Below, one piece after another: positions 1 to 11,189 of a stretch of 64,000 nt of DNA. How positions within the stretch are numbered: position 1 is the stretch's first letter; the number at the start of each line of letters is the position of its first letter. The DNA comes from Apium graveolens (taxonomy: Eukaryota; Streptophyta; Magnoliopsida; Apiales; Apiaceae). The stretch lies in assembly GCF_009905375.1 (NCBI RefSeq), contig NW_027420682.1:1-64000 (forward strand), read 5' to 3'. The position numbers and the translations under genes were made by a program. Below the pieces are notes generated by a model. The model did not search any database. It was not told the origin of the DNA and worked only from the letters and a program-made list of their open reading frames with translations.

Positions 1-655
1 GGGATGATGATCATTGCTTACTTAACAGCAAGCAAACCATGCATCATGTTTGCAACATTTCTATGTGCAAGATTTCAAGCCATCCAAAAGAATCACATTT
101 GATGGCTGTAAAGAGGATTTTCAGATATTTGAAGAAAACTCCAAACTTGTGATTATGGTATCCTAAGGGAACTGGTTTTGAAGCTGTTGAATACACATAT
201 GCAAATTTTGCTGGATGCAGGGTTGACAGAAAGAGTACCAGTGGAAGCTGTAAATTTCTTGGATAAAGACTTGTATCCTGGTACAGCAAAAAACAACAAT
301 CTGTATCAACTTCTACAGATGAAGGTGAATACATAGTTGTAGAAGTTGTTGTGCTCCAGTGCTTTGGATTAGAAATCAGCTAATGGATTATGGCCTAGTG
401 TTACACAAAGTTCCTATCATGTGTGATAATACTAGTGCTATATTTATAGTAGCTAATCCATTAATCATTCTAAGACAAAGCACATTGATGTGAGGTACCA
501 TTTTTTAAAGAACATGCTACTAATGGTACCATTGAGCTCATTTTTGTACCAACAAAAAAACAACTAGCTGACATTTTTACTAACCTTTGGATGAAGCAAC
601 TTCACTAGACTTGTAAGTGAAATTGGAATGCTCAATTCTTCATCCTAAGGCAAGA
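1..655 (+). pseudogene. copia pol 3' end (end of RT and RNase H), SIRE-A
   Basis: The first codons read a copia RT/RNase H connection: YLTASKPCIMFATFLCARFQ matches the [20 protein letters not shown] block of SIRE-B and SIRE-C. The frame then shifts by one base near position 90 and continues through the RNase H signature (DRKSTSGSC near 220-250, then SWYSKKQQSVSTST). Several in-frame stops follow, for example TGA near 149 and TAA near 264. The tail keeps the conserved tract for the distal tRNA/RNA-binding end before a TAA near 651. RNase H would degrade the RNA strand after minus-strand synthesis; this copy cannot make it. The N-terminal part lies upstream of the window. Confidence 0.85.
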
Positions 656-1911
656 ACTCGCTAATGTTTTGCAGCAGATTAATCTCCTAAATTAAAGTTA
701 ATTTGATTAAATTGAAAATTAAATGAAATATGAATTATAATATTTCAAAATCTCTGCACATTTGTTTTTCAAATTCAATTAACTTGGAATTTTTCAATTC
801 TGAGTAAACTGCTTAGTTGTTAATTTACACCCTTAATATGTAAATTAACTCAAGACAGAATTACAATAACCAAAATCTAGAGAACTGAGTTCTCGATAAG
901 TTTAAATTGACTTTTCGACAAGTCATTTTAGGACTTCTCGAGTGAGTCTTCGATAAGTCAACTTACTGACTTCTCGAGTGACTTCTTGATAGGTTCAAAA
1001 TGACTATCGATAAGTCCTTGTAGAGTTCTCTAGTAGTATTCATTCACAGAGTTCTCTATAAGTACAAACTTTAACTTATCAATAACTCAGAACTGAGATA
1101 ATTTAAATTGATAAATTATTTTGGTAAAATACTTTTGGAAATGCATTCTAATTTTATTTTGAATTTATTCAAGTAAAAGTTAGATTTAGTTCAGTCCATT
1201 TTTGGGGAAAATTGGGTATTTATTTGACATTTCGATAAGTCAAGTTTGAGTTCTCTATAAGAGTGATTTAAAATGACTTCTCGATATGTACTTCATTTCT
1301 CAAATGACTTCTTGATATACAACTCCAAATGTCTATTTTTGAGTTCTTGACAAGTCATCTACTTTCACTATAAATACCCAGACTTCTCGATTAGTTTTGA
1401 ACTTGGAATTTTTCAAAATTCTAAGTAAACTGAATATTTTATTACTTCATATCCTCAGTATATGAAGTTAATAAATAACAAATCAAAAGAAGCAAAAAGT
1501 ATGAAAAACTGAACAAATTTAATTCATAAATTCTGTTCATAAAATACTGTCGACATACTTTATCTCTAATTTATCTGAGTTATTGACATATTTACATGCT
1601 TATGATTTCTTGTTTATTGGGAAATAGGTTAGTCTAATGTTAGTAGACTAGTACATTATTTGTGTTATTTTCGGTATGCTGATAGTGGTTAATTTATTTG
1701 ACTGAATGCTGATATGAGGAGTTACTTTTTGTGTAGGGAGTACTTGCTTATTTGCATTGGGAATAATCACTCTCTAAAGTAAACTAATATTCTTGAGTAC
1801 TTGCATGGGGAATAGTAACTAGTCATTTCTAACTGTCAAATATGCATAGTGTTTATTATTCCTATTATCCGGGAAACTCAAGAGTCTATTGGTTTCTATC
1901 TTTACTCCCTC
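656..1911 (+). other. post-pol spacer of SIRE-A with a repeated short word
   Basis: About 1.25 kb with no supportable gene. It is AT-rich and carries many variants of the 16-mer GACTTCTCGATAAGTC and of GAGTTCTCTATAAG, clustered from about 885 to 1400. It ends in a TATA-like leader for the small ORF that follows. The equivalent region in SIRE-C (47394-48738) has a different repeated word. Confidence 0.7.
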
Positions 1912-2009
1912 TATAAATTAAAAATGCTTCCCTCTTTATCATTCATCACCACTCTCTTTCTCATGAACTATTTTAGCCTCAAAACTCACCTATTGTTCAT
2001 TTCGCTCCA
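1912..2009 (+). promoter_or_regulatory. putative internal promoter and leader of the SIRE-A small ORF
   Basis: TATAAATT at 1912-1919 lies 98 bases before an ATGG start at 2010. Between them is a pyrimidine-rich stretch (CTTCCCTCTTTATCATTC and CACTCTCTTTCTC), as in plant core promoters with a Y patch. SIRE-C has the same arrangement, TATATAAA 85 bases before its small ORF. Transcription is inferred from the sequence, not shown. Confidence 0.5.
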
Positions 2010-2368
2010 ATGGTTGCCCCTATTTTTCACACACTCAACCACGGTGTTTATCTTCCAGCTCATAACTTGACTGACAATAAGGTCTATTATGACCCTTTGG
2101 ACTTCAAATCCGCATCAAGGGGATCGTATGCAGCCCTTTTGATCTTCCACGAGAGATCTTTGATGAACTCTCATGGGATGATCAACTCGGTATTATTTTC
2201 TTTGATATGGAAGTCTCTCTCGAGCAGGAGAGACTTGCTGCTCTGGAGCTGCAGCGAATTGCTGCTCTGGAGCTGTAGGAGAGAATCATTTATCTTGCAA
2301 ACTACATGTCCAGAGCTTACGAGCGTCGGGCAAGGAGGATAGAGGACGAGAGAAGGAGCAGGAACTAG
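2010..2368 (+). pseudogene. small ORF between pol and env-position ORF, SIRE-A copy
   Basis: Reading starts at ATG 2010 (MVAPIFHTLNHGVYLPAHN...), in frame for about 40 codons. It must then shift frame near 2120-2140 to continue as DLPREIFDELSWDDQLGIIFFDMEVSLEQERLAAL. That frame has one TAG at 2276-2278 and ends at TAG 2366-2368 in an Arg/Glu-rich tail. The second part resembles the SIRE-C small ORF by eye: both have a P-x-EI-x-D block, an FF-x-M block, a charged helix with ERLxAL, and ERII-x-L. No known family was recognised. The C-terminal half looks like an alpha-helical, possibly coiled-coil segment. The product would be about 118 residues if unbroken; its function is unknown. Confidence 0.5.
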
Positions 2369-2528
2369 AATAATTAGGATTAGGTTTTCCTTGTTAAAAT
2401 CTATGTCTTAATGTACTGTGTTTCCATTATTAATGAAAGTTTTGATTCTTTTCTAGTAATCTCTTGTTTGTGTAATAATTACAATATGCTTATATCTATA
2501 TTGAATTTTGTCTTCTTTGCAATAATGC
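2369..2528 (+). terminator. putative 3' end (polyadenylation-like) of the SIRE-A small-ORF unit
   Basis: A T-rich stretch after the small ORF contains TTATTAATGAAAG near 2429-2441. The SIRE-B and SIRE-C small ORFs are followed by a matching ATATTAATGAAATT tract. AATGAAA is a plausible plant near-upstream poly(A) element. Poly(A) use is inferred only. Confidence 0.35.
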
Positions 2529-3490
2529 TTGCAACTAAAATATCTTAGAATGTATTTGTCTAATGAAACTCCAAAAAATACTTCTGTTCAATGCATTACA
2601 GGTCTAATACAAACATCAACAGGGAATTCAAATAATCAATTCACAGGTATTAGTGCTAAAATTGCATCTAAAACATTTCAAAACCAAAATGCAATATACC
2701 CAGGCACAGCAACACAAACACAAACTCAAACACAATCCCACTCGGGTAACTCTCAAAAGGAGCCTGTTTTACAAAAGGACAAAATCCCCAAAATGTTCTT
2801 CAGTTTTTTTGTTGTTTGAGAAAAAGGAACTGGTATCACAAACATGGAAACTTATCGATTTTTCATGAATATCACTAATGCACTTTCATGTGCAAAACAG
2901 TCTTAACAGACTGATAGGTTTGAGGGTATACCCTTGAGGGGGAGCTGTCTAAATCTTCTCCAATTCAATTGGAGGTTCCTCAAGAAGGAACAACTCCCCT
3001 CACAACGCTAGCAGAAGCTGCCTCAGCAGCCAAAGCTAGAAGTACAATTGCCCATGATCCTGTCATAGGGGAGGCAAGCTTAGCACATTCAAGTGTCAGT
3101 ATGTTGCAAGACATACATGTGCTTGAGGCTGGTACACATGACAGTAACCCAGTCAAATCCCCTCCAATTCAATTGAGGTTCTCACTATAAGTGGAGGACA
3201 ACACACTGTCAAAACCATAGAGCAATCTCTGAGTCAAACTGTGATCCTAGTCACAGGTGTTTATGTACTCACTCTTCTGATAAAATGAGTATGATTAGAC
3301 CTATATGGATTTCCCCTAATCATATGATCATAGACAACTCTTCTCAGCCACTTCTTATTTCTGTAAGTAAACTCAACAATTGAGCCTTTCTGTGATAATG
3401 TAGAAAAGATTGAGAGAATAACATAAAATAATAGAGGCAGGATCCTTCCTGGCAAAAGGAGAGGTAGATGAGTGTCTGGATTTAGCAATC
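2529..3490 (+). pseudogene. decayed env-position ORF of SIRE-A
   Basis: Two blocks of open frame remain: 2529-2819 (Gln/Thr/Ser-rich, with a TQTQTQTQ run) and 2969-3190 (TTPLTTLAEAASAAKARS and a Pro/Ser tail). They sit where SIRE-B and SIRE-C carry their long env-position ORF and share its low-complexity Ser/Thr/Gln style. I see no closer similarity, no signal peptide and no membrane segment. The assignment rests mainly on position. It is too broken to encode a protein. Confidence 0.4.
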
Positions 3491-3931
3491 CTTGTGAGGT
3501 TACTCTTACTCTTAAAAGTCATGAGACTAGTGCACTGAGAAGTAGTGAGACTACTTATTCAAAAGAGCAGAGAGCTTAGGAATTTCCTATTCTATCTACT
3601 TGATGAACTCATCACTACATACTTCACTAAAGCTTGAAGCTGCTGATAGTGTTCTAAATGGACATTGACAAAAGCTTAAACAATGTGCATCTAGCTGGAT
3701 CTTTCTTCTTGAAGATAATGACAAAAGGGGAGAATACATCTAAATGCCAAAACAGCTAATGGATGTTGCCATATAATAATATTCTTTTCTTGATAGGGGG
3801 AAAATGAAGAGTAAATCTAAATGCAACTCATAAAGAAGATCAGATGGGATTGGTTTCTACATTTAGATAAAGTTTTGACATCATCAATCAGAACTTGTGT
3901 ATAATTTCATAATGAACAAGTTGGGGGAGAT
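3491..3931 (+). other. 3' untranslated region and polypurine tract of SIRE-A
   Basis: No gene is seen. The stretch includes AAAAGGGGAGAA near 3722 and GATAGGGGGAAAATGAAGAG near 3793, both polypurine-tract-like. It ends with the true tract AAGTTGGGGGAGAT at 3918-3931, immediately before the LTR. The phrase GACATCATCAA is shared with the 3' UTRs of SIRE-B and SIRE-C. Confidence 0.75.
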
Positions 3932-4349
3932 TGTAATATATAATAGATGATGTCAAATAGTACTGGAGCTAAAAATGTCATTAGCATCTATGATCTGAGT
4001 AGAAGATTAATGAACAGTTATTTTTAGTAATTAGTTAAGCTTGGATCAACCCTAAGTATGTTGTATTGTTATCTAAATTTATATTATGTACTTGTAACAC
4101 TTAAAGTCTGTAAAATTGCAAAGGAGCAGACTGAAATCTTTTTCCTAAAACAGTATTAAGCCTAAGGATTCTATCTGGAAGAAGATCAAGAAGATCATGC
4201 CTCAGAAGAATTTGAAGAAGCTAGGAGTTGAATAAATCTGTTTGGAGAAAAATGTTCTAAGTCAAGATCTCTACAAGTCACAGATTTATGTTATTGAGAA
4301 GTCATTCGAGAACTCCAGAATGACTTATCGAGAAGTCATTCAAACTCCA

Positions 4350-4520
4350 GAAGTACCGACGGATAATCAATATCTACTCGACGGCTGAGGCTTATATCTA
4401 CTCGATGGACGAACAACAATCTACGCGACGGATGAGCAATATCTACCTCGACAGATGAGCTATATTCTACTCGATGGATGAAGCTATATATCTACTCAAC
4501 GGATAAGCACTACGCCATAG
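4350..4520 (+). repeat. minisatellite in the SIRE-A LTR, six units of about 28 bp
   Basis: Successive variants of ATCTACTCGACGGATGAGCA, with spacers, recur about every 28 bases between 4350 and 4520 (seen at about 4368, 4394, 4420, 4450, 4472 and 4492). The units differ by a few substitutions. Confidence 0.75.
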
Positions 4521-4739
4521 ATGGGCAAATAAGACACTTTTCTAATGTAATGCCTGTTTTGTGTTACATTAGATAGACTTTTTTGACCTATTATAACACT
4601 AACGAAATAGCGTTACTTTACATGTAAAGTTACTGTTACGTAGAGGGCTGGTGTTGTAGTAGAAAGCTGAATGTTACAATAGTGCTGACATGACTTAACG
4701 CTTTGCTTTATCATTATAATAATATTTAATTTATTTATT

Positions 4740-4970
4740 ATTTTTTGGGCCCCACCAGTGTACACGTCAGCAAAAGTGGGACCCACATGGTGGGGCCCCA
4801 CTAAAACTTATTCCAGAAAGTGGGTCCCACACTAACAGGTGGACCCCACATATGGGCCCACACTGCCACGTGGCACTGCCACGTCAGCAAAGCGTTACGT
4901 TAACTTTTCTGTTGCAACGCTACTGTTTTACATTTGCTCAACCCTGCCACGTGTGCACCGCCACGTCATT
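4740..4970. promoter_or_regulatory. G-box/ABRE-like cluster in the SIRE-A LTR
   Basis: GCCACGTGGCACTGCCACGTCAGC-like sequence at about 4864-4888 and CCACGTGTGCACCGCCACGTCA at about 4949-4970 give two CACGTG cores and several ACGTCA cores. A further ACGTCAGC lies near 4764. CACGTG is the bZIP/bHLH G-box and ACGTG/ACGTCA are ABRE/as-1-type cores. That they drive LTR transcription is inferred. Confidence 0.5.
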
Positions 4971-5043
4971 AAATAATTAATTATTTAATTATTTAATAAT
5001 TAATTAATTAAAAATTAAATAAATAATAATTAAATAAATAAAT

Positions 5044-7075
5044 AATGGAGAAGTGGGCCCCACATGTGGGCCCCATATTAAACAATTATTTAATTATTTA
5101 ATAAATAATTATTTAAATAATTAAATAAATAATAATGAAGTGGGCTCCACTTGTGGGCCCCACATTTAAGCCCCACATTATCCAATTATTTAATTTTTTA
5201 ATAAATAATTATTTAAATAATTAAATAAATAATAATTAAATAAATAAATAATGGAGAAGTGGGCCTCACATGTGGGCCCCATATTAAACAATTATTTAAT
5301 TATTTAATAAATAATTATTTAAATAATTACATAAATAATAATTAAATAAATAAATAATAAAGAAGTGGGCTCCACTTGTGGGCCCCACATGTAGGCCCCA
5401 CATTATCCAATTATTTAATTATTTAATAAATAATTATTTAAATAATTAAATAAAATAATTAAATAAATAAATAATGGAGAAGTGGGCCCCACATGTGGCC
5501 TCCCCTTTTGGGCCCCACATGTGGGCTCACTTGTGGGCCCCACATGTGGGCCCATATTAAACATTATTTAATTATTTATAAATAATTATTTAAATAATTA
5601 AATAAATAATAATTAAATAAATAAATAATAAAGAAGTGGGCTCCACTTGTGGGCCCAACATGTAGGTCCCACATTATCCAATTATTTAATTATTTAATAA
5701 ATAATTATTTAAATAATTAAATAATTAATAATTAAATAAATAAATAATGGAGAAGTGGGCCCTACTTGTGGCTCCACATGTGGGCCACACATGTGTGCCC
5801 ACATTATCCAATTATTTAATTATTTAATAAATAATTATTTAAATAAATAAATAATGGAGAAGTGGGGCCCCACGTTATCCAATTATTTAATTATTTAATA
5901 AATAGTTATTTAAATAATTAAATAAATAAATAAATGAGAAGTGGGCCCCACATGTGGGCCCCACATGTGGGCCCCACATTATCCAATTATTTAATTATTT
6001 AATAAATTATTATTTAAATAATTAAATAAATAAATAATGGAGAAGTGGGCCCACATGTGGGCTTCACTTGTGGGCCCCACATGTGGGCTCCACTTGTGGG
6101 CCCCACATGTGGGCCCCACATTAGCCAATTATTTAATTATTTAATAAATAATTATTTAAATAATTAAATAACTAAATAATGGAGAAGTGGGCCCACATGT
6201 GGCTCCACTTGTGGCCCCACATGTGGGCCACACATGTGGGCTCCACTTGTGGTCCCCACATTTGGGCCCCACATTATCCAATTAGTTAATTATTTAATAA
6301 ATAATTATTTAAATAATTAAATAAATAAATAAATGAGAAGTGGGCCCCACATGTGGGCCCCACATTATCCAATTATTTAATTATTTAATAAATAATTATT
6401 TAAATAATTAAATAAATAATAATGGAGAAGTGGCCCCACGTTATCCAATTATTTATTATTTAATAAATAGTTATTTAAATAAATAAATAAATGAGAAGTG
6501 GGCCCCACATGTGGGCCCCATATTATCCAATTATTTAATTATAATAAATAATTATTTAAATAATTAAATAAATAAATAATGGAGAAGTGGGTCCACATGT
6601 GGGCTCCACTTGTGGGCCCCACATGTGGGCCCCACATTATCCAATTATTTAGTTATTTAATAAATAATTATTTAAATAATTAAATAAATAAATAATGGAG
6701 AAGTGGGCCCACATGTGGCTCCACTTGTGGGCCCCACATGTGGGCCACACATGTGGGCTCCACTTGTCGGCCCCACATGTGGGCTCCACTTGTGGGCCCC
6801 ACATGTGGGCCCCACATTATCCAATTATTTAATTATTTAATAAATAATTATTTAAATAATTAAATAAATAAATAAATGAGAAGTGGGCCCCACATGTGGG
6901 CCCCACATTATCCAATTATTTAATTATTTAATAAATAATTATTTAAATAATTAAATAAATAAATAATGGAGAAGTGGGCCCCACATGTGGGCTCCACTTG
7001 TGGGCCCCACATTATCCAATTATTTAATTATTTAATAAAATATTATTTAAATAATTAAATAAATAAATAATGGAG
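5044..7075. repeat. 18-unit composite AT/GC tandem array inside an LTR
   Basis: About 18 imperfect units of 70-180 bp alternate an AT module (around CCAATTATTTAATTATTT, with AAATAATTAAATAAATAA) and a GC module built from GGGCCCCACATGTGGGCCCC steps. The GC module varies from one to five steps per unit, and CCCACATGTGGG is a perfect palindrome. Unit AT modules begin near 5079, 5180, 5286, 5404, 5560, 5675, 5808, 5878, 5975, 6125, 6277, 6368, 6446, 6527, 6640, 6818, 6910 and 7014. No coding potential. Confidence 0.9.
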
Positions 7076-7989
7076 AACTCAGAGTTATCGACAAGTCTAT
7101 ATCCATTCGAGAACTCAGGGATATCTACAAGTCAAGTGAAGTTATGAAGACTAGATAACTCGATGAGCTGAAGACCTCTACAAGCCAAACTCATTATGGA
7201 GTACTAAAGATCTCGATAAGCCTTTGTACTTATCGAGATATCAAGTGTTCTAATAATTCAAACTACAGAATTGCAGGTCAGTTTAATATCCAAGATAAAC
7301 ATTCAACAAACAATCCAACAGCTGGATTGACAAGTCTATAAAAACCAGCTTGAAGTGTGTGCAAAATCAATGGCAAAGATTAACTGTAGAAGAAGATTAA
7401 AGTAAACACGGGATGCTGAAGATATGCTAAGCCAGAAATGGAAAATTTGCTTTTCTATTAATAGAAATGACAAGTGACAGTTTAGAAAAGTTAATAGCAT
7501 GTTTATTATTCACTGTGTAAACCAGCAGTTAATTGAGCTATAAAGTTAACACTGGTCCTCTAGTTAGTTGTCACAATTTAGATCAAAATTCTTGTAACAC
7601 TCTCGAGAAGAAGCTGAGCACTATAACTCGAAGAGCTTAGAAATTTTATAGCAAAACAACTTAATTTTTAATACAAAAATTAAGTGAGTTTTGAAGATCT
7701 GTGTTCTTTATTTTGTGCAAGTTTAATTTCTGTATGAACACTTTTCTATACAGATTTAATTTACTTTGTTCAACCATTATCTTTCAAGAAAAGCCTAAAA
7801 TCAGAAAAAACACATTCAGCCCCCCCTCTGTGTGTGATTCATTACCTAACAAATTGCTTATAAACTATTTAAAAATTGTGTCCGGAATTTCTTTAGATAT
7901 TGATACTTGGATATCAGTTATGACACTTTCTGGGCATTTTGGCTCACTCTTGCTTTGTGAATTCTTATTTTTTTCAGTTTCAAATGAGG

Positions 7990-8271
7990 ATTAAAGTGAA
8001 TAGTGGTGAGTAGACAACGAGATTGGAGAAATCCTAGTTGCGAGAAGTTGGAGATGTTAGAGTGAATAAGACAAGGAAATTAGTAAAGAGGTAATGAAAT
8101 TGTAATTAGTTGAAATAATTTTTAGAAGGTTAGGTTCTTGTTTCAAACCATAACCTATAAACGATCCAGAATTGAGGGGTCATCTGTATATTATTTTAAT
8201 ATACAGGTTTATATTATGTAAAGATTGTAAAGTGACACCCAATCCTGACCCCAGATTTAGGGACGTTACAT
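7990..8271 (-). repeat. possible decayed gypsy LTR fragment
   Basis: On the minus strand a segment starting TGTAACGTCCCTAAATCTGG at 8271 resembles the TGTAACG starts of plant gypsy LTRs, including the Tekay-like element here (TGTAACGACCGAG). No partner LTR, primer site or TSD was found. The same stretch is in copy B near 56110. Low confidence. Confidence 0.25.
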
Positions 8272-10324
8272 CTTCGACTTAGCCAATTCTCAACAAGGAA
8301 AATAGTGTCTTTCCTTGGTATAAATAATTCCACTTGCGCCAAGAATTGAAGAAATTCACACTTAGAACTTTTTATAGGTTCTACATATAGGCTCAATCTT
8401 TCCAAGTCTTGATTCAATCTTTTCTGTATCAACTTAATTTTTTCTGAATGATTAAGTTATATTTTCTGATGTGATGACTCTTAGTGCACTGTTCTGGTTC
8501 ACTCAACCTCTTTATAATTCTGAGCTGATAATGTCTATTGGTCATTCATTGCTTCATTCACTAAAATACATTCTTTTACCATTTAAAATCCTTTGACATT
8601 TTATTCTTCACGGAGGCTTGAACATATTAATGAACTTCTTTTCATGACCTTATTACAAACTTAGTGCATTAATTCCATATATTGATTTTTTGTATTTATC
8701 CAGTCTTCATCTTATGAGTTCTTGTGCTTCACAGTTAATATTAATATTATTTATCTATTTTTATTTCAAGTTGAGTAATATTTTCTCAGTTAAATATTAC
8801 GTTACATATACTTTACAACCCTGGTTTTTATTGAGGAGTGGCTCGGTTCGTTAAGCTCTGAATCTCATCTGCCGATAATATGTAGTTGCAAACCATCCCC
8901 AATATTATTTCTTTGAGTTGGTTTGTGCTGCAGATTATCATGACTTCCTAAAAGTTATATATAAATAAATGAAAGCTCATGTGCAGCTGGTGATAGAGGG
9001 GTTTAAGCCCAAACAAGTGACATTTCGAAATAATTTTTTGCTTTCTTAGAATTTTTCTTATTCTTAATCTAAATTGTGATTTCCCATTTATGTCCTAAAC
9101 TTTCATGGCTAAATAAGTTTGCACAATATAATGCATTTTCTTTTTACAAGAAGTCTGAATTGAATTAGGAAAAAAATATCTTAATACAATGCTAGAAATA
9201 CGGGAGCCATATTTCAGTTTCATATCTCTAAAGATCAGGTAACTATATTTTGATTATATTTATGTCTAATTTTACTTTTAATTTAACCTAAGTTTAAACT
9301 ACTAAGCTTTGAATTTGAAAAAAATATTGATTTAACACAAAAGAACGATTGAACAAGTACTTAACTGATTAGTTGATGCTGTTAAGTTAATTTATGTATG
9401 ACTGATCAAGTACTTACTCATTAGTCTATGCAGGAAAACGTTTTGTACACGAGTGATCATGATCATACTTTACTGAACGGAAGTCAGTTCACATATGTAA
9501 TTCACAACAAAAAAGGCTAAATACAACCGGTTTAAAATCGGTTGTATTTAGCTAAATTCGACCGTTTTCGGTTGTATTTATCTAAACACGACCGGTGTTT
9601 GGACCGGTTGTATTCGCTCGAGTCATATTTAGTAAACCGGTTGTATTTGGTACTAAATACGACCGACTAAATAAAACCATCTAAATACAACCGCTTCCGG
9701 TCAAATTTAATTTTTCAGATAAAATTCAAATCACCCGCCCAAATAATTAAATTTTTCGAAAAAATTTAAATAGCCGCCCAAAAAACTAAATTCGACCGAA
9801 AATGATCAAAAATAGGAATTTTAATTTCAACTGCATGCGGTTGAAATAATGAAATTAAGATTTAAAAAAAAACTCGCCGGAAATGGGAAAATTTCCCGAA
9901 TCAGGTGAGTTTGCCCAGATCCGTCATATTCTTGAAACTCCGATGATCCAAAAACACAATTTTCAGTCCGATTTTCAGATTAACACACTCAAAACTGACC
10001 AAGCAATCTCGTGTTTTAACAAAATTAACCGATTCGGGCCAGGAGCTTTTCCGGCGATCTCAAAAAACTAACCATAAATCACGAAATACTTTTGTACGCA
10101 CTCCTTATTCAACGATCTAATGATTCATCACTTCAAAATACATGAACAAATAACCTAAAGTAAAAATCCAAATTCGAATTAAACTTAAAAAATAGAATTT
10201 TTTGGTAACAAATCGTTACCTAGGGGGAGGGGGTGAGTGAGAGAGAGAGAGGGGGGCCGAAAAAAGAGAGAGGAGAGGGAAGGTGGGATCTTGTGCGGCG
10301 GAGAGGGAATATGTTTGGCGGCGG

Positions 10325-10460
<136 letters not shown>

Positions 10461-11189
10461 GAGGGGGTGGGATCTTGTGCATCGGCGGCGAGGGGATCAG
10501 AAGAAGAAGAAGATGAACGCAGCAGCATTGTTGATTTAAAGAGAATCAATATTCATGTTGTATGTGGGTTGAGGACTGAGTATAACACAAGATTTGGAGA
10601 AGAAAACTACTGGTACTAGTGTTTAGTGGTAGTGATATACTACTACTGTTAGTCTAGGATTGATGGGGGGCTAGTTAAAAAGTAGTACAACTATTTGTAC
10701 CAGTTCTAGAACCAGACGTGGCTCACGGGGACCGTTGGATTGTAGTTATATTTTGGTTAAATTTTATTCGTTAGATATGTTTCACAAGGATCGCTGAGGT
10801 GGCTCTAAATACAACTGCAATCGGTCGAATTTAGGAGTGTCCAGTAAAATATTATTGTTATTATTATTATTTTTTTTACATTTTATAGGAGTGTCCATTA
10901 ATTATAAATATTAAAATATTACTATTATTATTGTATAATTAGTTAATATTCTAAATTTAAAAATTTATTTTTGATAGCTCACTATTCTAATTATACTTTA
11001 TTTGATAAAATTGGTACGCTCTAATGTTTAAATGTTTTTAAAATTTTGCATATAATAGTTTTTCTTAGCCATTTTAACATCTATACGGTTCGACCATTCA
11101 ATATTCATTCTAAATGGTAGAAACATTTTAGGGTTAGGATTTCAACCCCTAAATATAATTTTGTAAAAATAGTTAATAATTAAATATGA

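Larger units (their letters stand above)
1..7851 (+). mobile_element. SIRE-A: 3' part of a Sirevirus-type Ty1/copia retrotransposon
   Basis: The window opens inside the pol gene of this element and runs to the end of its 3' LTR. In order it holds the RT/RNase H tail, a long spacer, a small ORF with a TATA-like leader, a decayed env-position ORF, a polypurine tract and a 3.9 kb LTR. This order (an extra ORF between pol and the 3' LTR) is the Sirevirus/SIRE arrangement. The sequence differs from SIRE-B and SIRE-C, so it is a separate family. The 5' half lies outside the window, so the target duplication cannot be confirmed; the five bases after the LTR are AATTG. Confidence 0.85.
3932..7851 (+). 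mobile_element. 3' LTR of SIRE-A (3.9 kb)
   Basis: It starts TGTAATATATAATAG directly after the polypurine tract and ends CCCCCCTCTGTGTG...ACCTAACA at 7851. That end is very like the CCCCCTCTACAGTGTG...ACCTAACA end of the SIRE-B and SIRE-C LTRs. Inside are a minisatellite (4350-4520), a CACGTG/ACGTCA cluster (4740-4970) and an 18-unit AT/GC array (5044-7075), which explain the unusual length. Sequence after 7851 matches the duplicate locus at 55705, which lacks the element. Confidence 0.8.

Noticed and set aside
5044..7075. Possible CRISPR array, from regular repeats and spacers
   Set aside because: Units vary from 70 to 180 bp, are low complexity and lie inside a plant LTR. There are no unique spacers.
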